From Symsagittifera roscoffensis (taxonomy: Eukaryota; Xenacoelomorpha; Acoela; Convolutidae), in NCBI RefSeq assembly GCF_963678635.1, contig NC_087067.1:11703716-11767715 (forward strand): 64,000 nucleotides of DNA, in the 5' to 3' direction. The translations under genes were made by a program, and so were the position numbers. The notes under the pieces were generated by a model that saw nothing but the letters and a program-made list of their open reading frames with translations, had not been told where the DNA came from and ran no database searches. Positions 11,241-20,695 of this stretch are shown piece after piece (the first letter of the stretch is position 1; every line of letters begins with the position of its first letter).

Positions 11241-11850
11241 GAGCCAAAGATAATGTGATAGCAAGCTCGGACTATATAAAAATCTTGAAAACGTTTTAGT
11301 GGCGGGACGTAAAAATGCTAACAGGAGATGATCTGGATTGGTTGCAAGGCACGTCAATGGCAATTGGATTTCAGTGGCAAACAGAAACGAAACCGATAAC
11401 GATAGTTTTTGCTGGCAGTAATGATCACTTGCACAGTACCAGTAAAAGTCTCCAGCTAATTAAGATATTCTCCGATCTATTAGCAAAATAATTGATTTGT
11501 TGAAAAAAGGGACTTTTATGAAGATAACCCCCAAGCTTGTGTTCGTGCTGTCTCCGGGATTTTCACATCTACCGGACGATTTGAAGTTTGTTTCTTCAGT
11601 TGAAATAGCAGCAGTATGGTCAGATAATTCGAATGCGATTAGAAGACTGAAGGATTAACCCGCTACACAAGTTAAAATTGCATAAAGTGTTGGGATTGGA
11701 GCTGTTCAATCTCAGGAGGAAAAAGAAAATTAAGCCAGAAATAAAAGAAGCTCATCTCGTGATTGTGGATATGTCGAATGACCGTTGGTTCCGAAAAAGG
11801 GAAGTCTTGAAATTGGATGTCAAAAAATTTTGGCTCTAAGCTATCATGTT
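11241..11850 (+). pseudogene. ORF3 tail or second SGNH-like segment, copy 1
   Basis: Beyond the stop after AACKKPK the same strand stays readable in pieces: GDDLDWLQGTSMAIGFQWQT and ITIVFAGSNDHLHS (about 11,325-11,445), then KITPKLVFVLSPGFSHLPDD (about 11,520-11,585) and VLGLELFNLRRKKKIKPEIK (about 11,690-11,750). AGSND fits the GxND block III of SGNH hydrolases better than the first domain does, so this may be a second such domain or a following ORF. Stops and frameshifts separate the pieces. The stretch ends where AT-rich PLE 3' sequence begins. Confidence 0.5.
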
Positions 11851-12676
11851 AAAAAATTAGCCAATCACACTCGGCCTCAAAAATTAATATTTAGGTTAAA
11901 AAACTTTTCGCAACTAGATTTAAATGAAACTTTTTTAAATAATTTGTATGGAAGTTTTTGAGTCATACTTTCGATTTAGACATATACGTTATTTAAGAAA
12001 ACCAAAAAAACTTTGCGACTAAATTTTGAAATCCCTGCTCAACTTCCTGCTCTCAAACTCATCGCGCATATTCAAGCCCTGATTCTCTTTCCTGATATGT
12101 ATTGCCTCTAGTGTTAACAGTTCTGTTTGGTTTTTCGCCTATCTCACAAATTTCACAACTAACATCTGCGTTATTTTCCTCATTGCATTGCTGGAGGTGG
12201 AGGCCTACCGATGGGTCTGGTTTCTTATGTTCCTCAATTCAAGTGGTCAAATGTCGAACCGTTTGTCCGAGTGCTTCCGCTACATGACAATTCATGAACA
12301 ACTCTTGACTTTAGGTCATTTAAAAATGCTGACATTAGCGATGCTAAACAAAATTCTAGTTTTCCTGTGGTGAAAACCACTTGAACGTTGATTACACTTC
12401 GTAACCTGTTCGCAAAGTGTTGGCTTTGGTTACCTCTATATTGCACTGTCAGCATTGGGGCCCTCACATCCTTTGGTGATTGAGTTGAAGAGTCCCCTCA
12501 CTATCCAGGGGCTTGCTCTTACCCTCGATGATTTTGCTCAGAGCGTCTGCCGCCATTTTACGGAGCATTTTTCAGGGTACTGGTTGTCAGCCATTGCGCC
12601 GTATTCGCAGCGCCTCTAGTTCAATTTGGTCCCTGTATCTGTTGGTTTTTGATACTAATTGCAGATTACATCCCTA
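11851..12676 (-). pseudogene. Penelope-like element A, 3' part with GIY-YIG remnant, copy 1
   Basis: PLEs encode RT plus a GIY-YIG endonuclease. On the minus strand, 12,555-12,240 gives EALSKIIEGKS, APMLTVQYRGNQSQHFANRL, INVQVVFTTGKLEFCL and LKSRVVHELSCSGSTRT. This is the linker entering the GIY-YIG fold; the YVG motif has decayed to TSGST. The end of the protein is readable as ELLTLEAIHIRKENQGLNMR and DEFESRKLS (about 12,115-12,020), the usual PLE C-terminus. Bases 11,851-12,010 are AT-rich 3' untranslated sequence. The RT core is absent: the right end is cut at 12,676 by a duplication breakpoint. Confidence 0.8.
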
Positions 12677-12677
12677 A

Positions 12678-13350
12678 CTTCTGGGATTCGATAAAGTAGC
12701 TAATGACAATGGTGTATAGGCATGGCGTGAGGTCCGATCCTGCCGCGGTAGAAGCCGTGATAACATGGAAGGCTCCTAGAACAGACACGCACCTGATGAG
12801 CTACGTAGGACTTGCGAATCACTGCCGATATTTCATAAAAGGTTACGCAGATAAAGTCTACCCGCTGCGGCAGCTGATGCGCAATAAAGGAAGGAAAATT
12901 GAATGGAATGAACCAGCTCAGGAAGCTACCGAGAACAATAAGCGGAAGTCATATATGTAGAGAAAGGCATATATGTTTTCGACTCTGATGCCTCTGTAGT
13001 TGCATTTCAGGAATACTGCATCAGGAACAAGATTCGAGTGGGAGAACAGTTCTATATACAGGCAAGGTTCAGACTCTGGGACTTCCTAAGAGGGTGAGCG
13101 CTGTAGACTGACCGTATGACGGGTAGCTTGAAAAGTTGGATAGAAAATGGAGCACCAGATAAGGGAGATCTGAGAAGGACAGTTATCAGATCTTGAGCCA
13201 TTACTATATGCAGAGCGATGGCCGGCTGTAGATGAACAACTGGGAGATTCTGGCCTGCAAAAGAAGAGAAGAAAAAAAGTTTCTGTAAAATACAACGCGA
13301 TAGTTTTGCTGGAACTCTATCAAACAAAACTATCATTCAAGTTATATAAT
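12678..13350 (+). pseudogene. gypsy RT thumb/RNase H remnant, copy 2
   Basis: An 85-codon open stretch (12,703-12,960) gives HGVRSDPAAVEAVITWKAP, LMSYVGLANHCRYFIKGYAD and RQLMRNKGRKIEWNEPAQEA. This is the connection and start of the RNase H-adjacent region in Ty3/gypsy pol (compare the 'LGLxxYYRRFIxxF' block). It preserves about 165 bp lost from copy 1. After 12,960 the translation breaks down as in copy 1. The RT palm with YVDD is not part of this unit. Confidence 0.8.
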
Positions 13351-14280
13351 CAGAGGGAAATCAAGTGATTGAAAAAATGAATCAAACGATCATGAAACGC
13401 TTTGAGAGGCCTATGATTAAGAAAGTGTGTGAAAAGTGGGTTACGGTTGTCTGTCATGCCAGCAAATGAAAGATCACAGGAAACTGAATTTCGCATTGCA
13501 GTCAATTTAGTCGTTGAATTTATTGAAATGGTGCATATTGATCATCAGAAGATATGCATGACACATTGTGGTTGCAACCAGGTCCTGGTATTGATCGATC
13601 ACTTCACAAAGTACGCAGAAGTTGTGCCCTGCATAACAGCCTTAGCTGAAAAGACTTGCCATCATCTGATCAATACTTGGAAAGCCAGACATGAATGCCC
13701 GATTACGTTCTGAGTCAGACAATTGTACTTTTTTTATAGGTGAGCTCACTAAGAACCTCATGACATTCTTAAGTGGCACAGGCTCACTCTACAAGGTACC
13801 ACCCACAGACGAATGGTCTAGTAGAGAGGCAACATCGGTCTTTGTTGTGGATGTTGAGGATGTACTGTTCCCGATACATGACTGATTGGGATAGGGGTGG
13901 CAGCTTAGAACAGTACGCAGCAATCAAATACAGGCATTAATCAGGTATGAAGGCAAAAAGACCTCAAACAAAAAGTCTATGTAGGAGATGTGATAAGACG
14001 TCAGCAGGAGCTCAATGAGTTATCTAGACGCAACACGCAACAAGCTCAGGCGAGGCAGAGAAAAAATTTTGACAAGAAAGTAGCTGGTGCGAAAGCATTC
14101 ACAGTAGGAGACTACGTGTGGGTTTTTCAGAATGTGATCCCACCGAAAGGTACTAAGAAAATAAGGAAATGGAGGGGTTCGTTTAACAGACTCAAGGAAC
14201 GTTTTAACAGACTCAACAACGCCAGTGCTCACCCTTTCAGAACATCAAGCCCCATAACACCACAGGACGGGTGCATACCT
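13351..14280 (+). pseudogene. gypsy-type integrase, copy 2 (broken)
   Basis: Open at 13,429-13,713 with EFRIAVNLVVEFIEMVHIDH, VLVLIDHFTKYAEVVPC and TCHHLINTWKARHECPITF: the first catalytic Asp is in HIDH. The second Asp is in RSESDNCTFF in the next frame (13,691 onward), and the NGLVER Glu is at about 13,815-13,825 in another frame. About 55 bp present in copy 1 around 7,150-7,250 are missing here. The C-terminal SH3-like part is open at 13,990-14,325: RRNTQQAQARQRKNFDKK and TVGDYVWVFQNVIPPKGTKK. The same frame breaks as in copy 1 show that these lesions predate the duplication. Confidence 0.85.
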
Positions 14281-15016
14281 GAAAATGATCCTGCCTGCGA
14301 AAGCAACGCGAAGGGTACCAGGTAAAAGACTGAAGAGAACGAGGTGCTGGAAAAAGAAACAAATCTTGCTGCTATTAAAATAATCGAAGTAGATGAAGAA
14401 AACTTGCCCTATGAAGAGATTGATTGAGAAGACACAGAACAGAGAGAGGTCCCTAAGAACTCGGAACCGGATCTACCCTTTACGTTCCAGACACGTTAAA
14501 GTGACAAACAAAGTGTCGCATTAGAGATTAATCCATCTGGGGACGGTTTCATTGTGACAAGAAAGACCTGAAGAGGATAGTAAAAGATTTAGTTGTCTGG
14601 AAGAAAAAATCGCGTCACAGGCAGTAGATATTGTCGATGATCAGGACAATGAGTGGCTCGACGATTGCTCAAAACCAGAAGTAGAACTTGACGACGAGCA
14701 ACATCAGTCTTACGAGCAAGAGTATATAAACTTGCGCGTCTTGGAGTGAATAAACGAAATGATGTCAGACTCCAAGGAAACCAGTGTCATGATTCAGGAC
14801 GTAGATAGCGAAAGCATGAAGTACAACAAGAATGACAAAAATAATATTTCCTGGGCAGCAAAAGAAATCCTTCAAGGCCCTAAGAAACCAGATATAGGGA
14901 GGGTAGTGGGGTCAAATTTTAACTTACTGAGTGGATACTCAAGTAGCATAATAATAACTGAGAGCGATTTTATACTAATGGATTGGACATCTTCTATAGC
15001 ATTGCCGCTGAAATGA
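14281..15016 (+). pseudogene. Acidic pol tail, copy 2
   Basis: Readable pieces are ENDPACESNAKGTR (to 14,325), an acidic middle with WLDDCSKPEVELDDEQHQSY (about 14,655-14,720), and a final 85-codon open stretch at 14,759-15,016. That stretch contains MMSDSKETSVMIQDVDSESM, NISWAAKEILQGPKKPDIG and NFNLLSGYSSSIIITESDF. No known domain is seen; the high acidity and the fixed position after integrase suggest a pol extension. Frameshifts separate the pieces. Confidence 0.55.
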
Positions 15017-17730
15017 ATTTTAGAGCCGCATTAGCAGCCGACTTCACAAGAGAGTACAACATAATGAAATTTTGCGTCAGCAAAGACCAGGAATGGGGCG
15101 CGTAGCAGCTTCGCCAAGGACGGCCTCACAAATACCACGAAAATATTTATGCAACACAAAGAACCTGAAGACTTAGTTTTGTCCCTGACGAGGCTGAGAG
15201 ACTTCTTTGTAAAGAGAGGAGTAAAAGAACTCATGTGTACGACCCAAACAGAGGACGACTGCATCCCCGCGTGCGCTTTTTTGTATGTAATATTACTACT
15301 TAAAGGAAATCATGGACAATCTAGACAATTTTATGGACCTGGCCGAGGCGTAAGTAGGGCAGTTTTAGACCAGTTCTATCGACGGCTAGTGGAAAGAGTC
15401 TACGCCCAGGGTGATCCAGAAGTCGTATTCTTGACAACTGCTCTGATGAACTTCCTGGGACATGACAACCGTGGGGACCCACCTACTGAAGTCTTGCTAA
15501 TGGCAGCTTGGGGCGAGCAAGAGAATTTGGATCATCCAAGCCTGCGTGTTTTGGGTTGAGGGAGTTGCACGCTCTCGAAAAGTGTCCTGGCTCACGAACA
15601 TGGGTTGGGTACTACAACAACATGCCATCCTGGAGAAATGCCTCTCCCAGGCCTCGGTTCAGGAGAAATCAAGCCATCCATCAAAAAATGAGTAGCAAGG
15701 ATGCCTCGTCTAGCTCACAACTAGAGCTGCCGTTCCGCAAAGGAGACTGAGAGTGGAAAAAAATCAGACGAACGAGACGTTGGGAGACCTGACGGAGACG
15801 GGAGACGAACTGGACAGGGAGGCGTTGGTCAGAACTCAAGAAAAGGGGGATAAATGGCAGATTCTGTTCGTGGACTGTAACAAGAAGCAGGAGAAGAGAT
15901 AGACCGCTTGAGGAGGGAGTAGAAGGAATGATCAGAGCAATTGAACATAGCGAAAGTGGAACGCTCTTTACCTGTCGGGAACAGTCCCCATAGGCAATCG
16001 CCGGTTGAACTCCTGACACATGGCGACTTGAGCCAAACAAAAAACAGGCAGGTCTCGTCAGGATCTGGAAGAGTGACGATCCCGGACCCGAGTAACACAG
16101 TCGTCGAAGCCGCTGGTCGAATCGTGGCCAACAGGTATGCGCCAGGTTCCGGGAAGACTGCACCCCATGGAACAAACGATACAGGCAGAGTAGAAACCAC
16201 TGCAGACGAAAGCTAGAGCTGCTGCGACCACGGAGTCAGGACAAGTCTCACCAGTTTTATAAAGAAAATACCGATGAAGAAGGTGTCACGAGTACTGGAT
16301 GCGCGAAGAACAACCAGATAAAGAAGAGCGAGATTTGCAGACTCGGTTCCCGAGCTTGCTTTGATGGTTCAACATGGAGCCGAGCAATAATTATGCCACC
16401 CCTCAGCACCTCACATTTGATATTGGTCGATAGCCTTGTGATGGTGTTACAGAGCCTGAGGACCTCATGGATCACTACAGTGATGGCACTAGGAGGTGCC
16501 ACTTTAGCCCTATTCTATCGAATGGTTGAATTGAAGAACACGGGACGATCGCAGATGTCTCGATCTTGATAGGCTCCAACAACGTGTCTTGGACTTCGGA
16601 GAAGGAGAAGGGCGATGCGAAGAAATGTTGGTGGTCTTATTCTACTGCGATCGGTCAGAAGTTCCAGTTCTCGGTACTGCCCATCTGCACGATACCTATG
16701 AAATCAGGAGGAAAAGAACAAGCTACTGCGCGGAAGCATAACGAAATATTCTTGAGATAGAATAACCTAATATGTAATCTGGCAAGTCGCAATGCTAAAC
16801 AACTGGTACTGATGGACTTGAAACATGAATAAAGAGCTCTGGGTCAGTCCAGATTTACAACCGACGGGATCCACTTCGACAGGAGAGAAGGGCAAGCCTA
16901 GATGAACCATGTCTTCCAGGAACGACTGGATGAGTTGGAGGTCAAGCCACTCAACACAGGAGTGCTGAGAGCTGAGGATGCGAGAAACTCACGAGCTGTC
17001 TCCACCTTCGTGCCTCCTACTTTGGAGACGCGGCAGGAATCAGTCCCAGCCGTGACACAAGTAGAACAGTGCTCAAGTCTTCAAGAGCAGAGGTCAGATA
17101 TATTGGCCCGATTGTGTGAAGCTCCGTAGAGTAGAACGATTCATCCTCGACGAAGATTGGGAACAGTAATCCAGACAGAAACCGCCTCTGGAACCTCCTG
17201 ATCGGAAACCACAACTGTTAACTGAGATAAATGACACCCGTATCCTTGGCACGTTTAGAGGCAAGATCTGATGAAGTTGAATCTCCATATGGTCAGTTTT
17301 ACAGCATATACGATTCGAATGCTGGATGGCTCGAAGATGTCCTTCAACGGAGTGTACTTTATTCAAGGAGTTGATTGTTGATTGCAGCGGAAATTAATTT
17401 CAGCTCGACAACCGCATTCAGATTTTCTGACCTCGTGGGACTGCCCTGAATTAACACTATGGGTCCAAACAACGCCAGAGCGGTGCAAGACGTGAGAAAG
17501 AAGCACGGCGAGGAAAGAAGGGATGAGAGGCTGGGAAGATTCGTGAAGATGAGAGCGCCTACTCGACAACATGTGAAAATGTTCAATCAAGTAGGAGCAC
17601 CTCCCACCCACGTAGAAGAAAGAGCATACCCAAAACTGATAGAGCAGGAGGATGATGTGGATCGCTACGGCGACTTGAAATTCAAAATTGATGAATCCAT
17701 ATTCGCCGCTTGCAAAAAGCCGAAATAAGT
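15012..17730 (+). pseudogene. ORF3, copy 2: SGNH hydrolase-like, most complete N-terminus
   Basis: The start region is readable as MNFRAALAADFTREYNIMKF (from 15,012). Next comes an open stretch 15,149-15,559 with EPEDLVLSLTRLRDFFVKRG, CTTQTEDDCIPACAF, GPGRGVSRAVLDQFYRRL and NFLGHDNRGDPPTEVLLMAA. A second frame continues with LRELHALEKCPGSRTWVGYY (15,560-15,620). The SGNH-like part begins at about 16,390: LILVDSLVMVLQSL, LGGATLALFYRMV, then shifted ILIGSNNVS (16,560-16,590). The final TTDGIHFDRREG-type block (16,860-16,890) is followed by MNHVFQERLDELEVKPL. The basic C-terminus runs 17,459-17,728. The same one-base deletion as in copy 1 lies between blocks I and III. All copies are broken, so activity here is unlikely. 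Confidence 0.65.
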
Positions 17731-18335
17731 GAGCCAAAGATAATGTGATAGCAAGCTCGGACTATATAAAAACCTTGAAAACGTTTTAGTGGCGGGACGT
17801 AAAAATGCTAACAGGAGATGATCTGGATTGGTTGCAAGGCACGTCAATGGCAATTGGATTTCAGTGGCAAACAGAAACGAACCCGATAACGATAGTTTTT
17901 GCTGGCAGAAATGATCACTTGCACAGTAACAGTAAAAGTCTCCAGCTAATTAAGATATTCTCCGATCTATTAGCAAAATAATGGATTTGTTGAAAAAAGG
18001 GACTTTTATGAAGATAACCCCCAAGCTTGTGTCCGTGCTGTCTCCGGGATTTTCACATCTACCGGACGGTTTGAAGTTTGTTTCTTCAGTTGAAATAGCA
18101 GCAGTATGGTCAGATAATTCGAATGCGATTAGAAGACTGAAGGATTAACCCGCTACACAAGTTAAAATTGCATAAAGTGTTGGGGTTGGAGCTGTTCAAT
18201 TTCAGCAGGAAAAAGAAAATTAAGCCAGGAATAAATGAAGCTCATCTCGTGATTGTGGATATGTCGAATGACCGTTGGTTCCAAAAAATGGAAGTCTTGA
18301 AATCGGATGTCAAGAATCTTTGGCTCTAAGCTATC
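17731..18335 (+). pseudogene. ORF3 tail, copy 2
   Basis: This parallels 11,241-11,850. The GxND-like motif here reads AGRND (about 17,907-17,920) instead of AGSND. The FMKITPKLVSVLSPGFSHLP-type piece follows at about 18,005-18,065. Stops occur at the same places as in copy 1. Confidence 0.5.
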
Positions 18336-19150
18336 ACGTAAAAAAAATTAGCCAATCACACTCGGCCTCTAAAATTAATATTTAGGTTAAAAAACTTTCC
18401 ACAACTAGATTTATTTAAAACTTTTTAAAATAATTTGTATGGAAGTTTTTGAGTCATAATTTCGATTTAGACATATATGTTATTTAAAATAACCAAAAGA
18501 ACTTTGCGACTAAATTTTCAATTCCCTGCTCAACTCCCTGCTCTGAAACTAATCGCGTGTATTCAAGCCCGGATTCTCCTTCCTGATATGTAATGCCTCT
18601 AGTGTTAACAGTTCTGTTTGGTTTTTTGTCTATCTCTAATTTCACAACTAACATCTGCGTTATTTTGCTCAATGCATTGCTGGAGGTGGAGGCCTACCGA
18701 TGGGTCTGGTTTCTTATGTTCCTCAATTCAAGTGGTCAAATGTCGAACCGCTTGTCCGAGTGCTTCCGCTACATGACAATTCATGAACAACTCTTGACTT
18801 TAGGTCATTTAAAAATGCTGACATTAGCGATGGTAAACAAAATTCTAGTTTTCCTGTGGTGAAAACCACTTGAACGTTGATTAAACTTCGTAACCTGTTC
18901 GCAAAGTAATGGCTTTGGTTACCTCTATATTGCACTGTCAGCATTGGGGCCCTCACATACTTTGGTGGTTGAGTTGAAGAAGTCCTCTCATTATCCAGGG
19001 GCTTACCCTCGATGATTTTGCTCAGAGCCTCTGCCGCCATTTTACGGAGCATTTTTCAGGTTACTGATTTGTCAGCCATTGCGCCCTATTTGCAGCTCCT
19101 CTAGTTCAATTTGGTCCCTGTATTTGTTGGTTTTTGATACTAATTGCAGA
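18336..19150 (-). pseudogene. Penelope-like element A, copy 2
   Basis: Minus strand. YQKPTNTGTKLN (about 19,130-19,100) is the end of the RT thumb region of PLEs. A 109-codon open stretch at 19,052-18,723 gives MLRKMAAEALSKIIEGKPLD, MLTVQYRGNQSHYFANRLRS, INVQVVFTTGKLEFCLPSLM and LKSRVVHELSCSGSTRT. Then come KKPDPSVGLHLQQCIEQNNA (shifted frame) and the C-terminal LLTLEALHIRKENPGLNTRD, with a stop in the following codon (about 18,605-18,545). The GIY-YIG fold is present, but the YVG-type motif is degraded. The right end at 19,150 meets unrelated repeat sequence. Confidence 0.8.
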
Positions 19151-19930
19151 TTACATCCCTATCCTGCGATAAATTTATGCTCAAAACCAGGGCTAGCAAA
19201 ATTTTTTTTGAAATAGTTTCCTCTAGAATGAACAGCATATTTGGTCAAAAGGAATTGGCGGCATCGAGAACACACAACGGCACACCTGTAACATTCGCCT
19301 GGAAGTACATACCGACGGAAAACAATGAGGAGCTAGGAATTGAGGGAAATGATTCATCTATTACCGATGGCTTTGATGGTTTTTGATCTACTGAACAAAA
19401 AGAATAGTGATATCAAAACTAAGTAGTGGCCCTTTTTATTAAGAGTGACCTCGTGATCTGGGGATTCTGAAAACCAGCCTTGAGCTCAATATTTTGCATA
19501 TAAATAAGTTAAATTGCGCTGTTTAGCCGATAGCCTTTAAGTTGTAACGACTTCATCGGTCCAATGTTCTTTGATCCACACAATGAACTGGCTGTGGAAG
19601 AGACGGTTAAAAGCATGTTAAGATGTGTTTAGACACAATCGTTACTTACTGAAATGCTCTCGGGTTTTCCCGCTCATTCTTCACAATTTTCTATCTGCTT
19701 GTTTTAGCAATTAGTCTGGTTTTGAATAGCTAGAATTTTTGGTTTTGATTGTCGCGGTTTCAGTTGTCACGAAATTTTAAGAAGATGACGTGTGTTTTTT
19801 GTCGAACGAATTTTAAAAAATTAAACATGTCTGTCGAATTTTTTCCCTCCCAATTCGTTCAATTTGTCGAACAAGCACGTCAATCGTCGAAATCAGCAAA
19901 TCTTACACAACTTGCTCGAAATGAAATTCG
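19151..19930. repeat. Unclassified repeat between PLE-A and PLE-B, copy 2
   Basis: An 80-codon plus-strand stretch (19,144-19,386) ends with TFAWKYIPTENNEELGIEG. This loosely resembles the 'WxYVPTxxNPADxxSRG' motif after RNase H in BEL/Pao pol, but no other BEL part is seen, so the link is weak. The following 19,316-19,640 is matched by 24,955-25,280 (duplication) and by a diverged copy at 28,960-29,275, showing an independent repeat family. Bases 19,740-19,930 are rich in GTCGAA and TTCG words with no gene. The block may be an insertion splitting one PLE into parts A and B. Confidence 0.5.
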
Positions 19931-20490
19931 TTCATGAGATGCGTTTTCAGGTCATTACTGTCGAATGGCACAACTTTTAACTGCTCTAACAATGTCATCT
20001 ACATACCTGAGGCACAGTTTTACTTATGGAGTATACTTCTTTTTGTTTTCGGCGCGGCAGCAACTTTTGCAAAACCAAACTATCATCGGATTTTTTCCCC
20101 ATTTTAAATGATATCAGTTTCGACAATTCTCGCATTCAACCCACTGATTTATATGTTAGTTTCCTGCTGCTACAAGGGCATAAACCGTTTTTGCCATTCA
20201 GTATCTCTGTTTCCGCTTGTATTTCTTGTCTTAAAACAAACTCGTACTCTTTCAGCCATAGGTTTGCAAGAACTACAGCGAGTTAAGCGCCCCTTGCTAG
20301 GAAACCAACTTGCACATACCATGAATCATTACACTTGAAATCTACTTTGCTGATCGACATAATCAAAACCCTTTTTAGGGTTGCTCATTGAACTTCAGGA
20401 TGAGACTCCTGGTTGTACAGCTTCTCTAAGGCAACTTCAATTGCTTCCTTCAGGGGAACATTAGTGTATAATTATATAAAATTTTTAAAA
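19931..20490 (-). pseudogene. Penelope-like element B, RT core fragment, copy 2
   Basis: Minus strand pieces from right to left: NVPLKEAIEVALEKLYNQES (about 20,460-20,400) and VDFKCNDSWYVQVGFLARGA (about 20,350-20,290). Then LAVVLANLWLKEYEFVLRQE (20,285-20,225) and the catalytic LRYVDDIVRAV (about 20,013-19,980). These are PLE RT motifs in the correct order; RYVDD carries the two palm aspartates. Frameshifts occur after SHPEVQ and before the RYVDD segment. It might be the upstream half of the element whose downstream half is PLE-A, with the 19,151-19,930 block between. Confidence 0.75.
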
Positions 20491-20695
20491 TTTTAATGTA
20501 AACGTTTTCGCACATTGTGTGAATCAATCAAACAACAGTATCTGTATAAAAAACTGCGTAACCACTTATAATTTTTACCGTAAGTTTCTGAGAGTTTTCA
20601 GTTTTTGTCCTTTCATTGTTTTAAAAATTTGTCATGTGAATTTTTTCGATTCTGACATTCCAATTTTTTGAAATTTAGCCATGTTTTGCATGGAC
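20491..20695. other. AT-rich 3' region of PLE-C, copy 2
   Basis: This is an AT-rich stretch without reading frames, directly after the PLE-C C-terminus on the minus strand. It fits a 3' untranslated region, and the same sequence stands at 26,130-26,335. Confidence 0.5.

Larger units (their letters stand above)
2171..11850 (+). mobile_element. Ty3/gypsy-type retrotransposon, copy 1, with extra 3' ORF
   Basis: The order gag (zinc knuckle), aspartic protease, reverse transcriptase, RNase H remnant, integrase is the Ty3/gypsy (Metaviridae) order. Behind pol comes a long acidic tail and then a third, unusual ORF (ORF3) with SGNH-hydrolase signatures. All parts are on the plus strand. Frameshifts and stops are frequent and a deletion of about 165 bp affects the RT/RNase H junction compared with copy 2. 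I could not find LTRs, primer-binding site or polypurine tract with confidence. The right end is overrun by a minus-strand PLE fragment at about 11,850. The segment from about 6,107 on is duplicated downstream (12,678 onward). Confidence 0.85.
12677..19149 (+). repeat. Second copy of a ~6.5-kb segmental duplication (gypsy 3' half + ORF3 + PLE-A)
   Basis: At 12,677 the PLE-A sequence (ending ACATCCCTA) is joined directly to gypsy RT sequence CTTCTGGGATTCGAT, which in copy 1 occurs at about 6,107. From there the two units run in parallel: 6,786 with 13,519, 9,772 with 16,257, 10,417 with 16,902, and 12,102 with 18,593. The offset over most of the unit is about 6,485-6,491 bp. Differences are mainly point changes plus indels, so the duplication is not recent but younger than most decay. 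The breakpoint joins two different element types, so it reflects segmental duplication rather than transposition. Confidence 0.9.

Noticed and set aside
10770-11247. Minus-strand ORFs with hydrophobic stretches (also at 17,363-17,737 and 22,997-23,371) as membrane proteins
   Set aside because: They are exactly antisense to the basic C-terminal part of ORF3, which has the better-supported sense translation.
12102-12373. Plus-strand ORFs starting MPLVLTVLFGF (also 18,593 and 24,225) as small secreted proteins
   Set aside because: They lie antisense to the GIY-YIG and C-terminal part of PLE-A, whose motifs are recognisable.
19144-19386. BEL/Pao fragment because of WKYIPTENN
   Set aside because: Only one short motif resembles BEL/Pao pol and the Asn-Pro-Ala-Asp core is missing; left as unclassified repeat.
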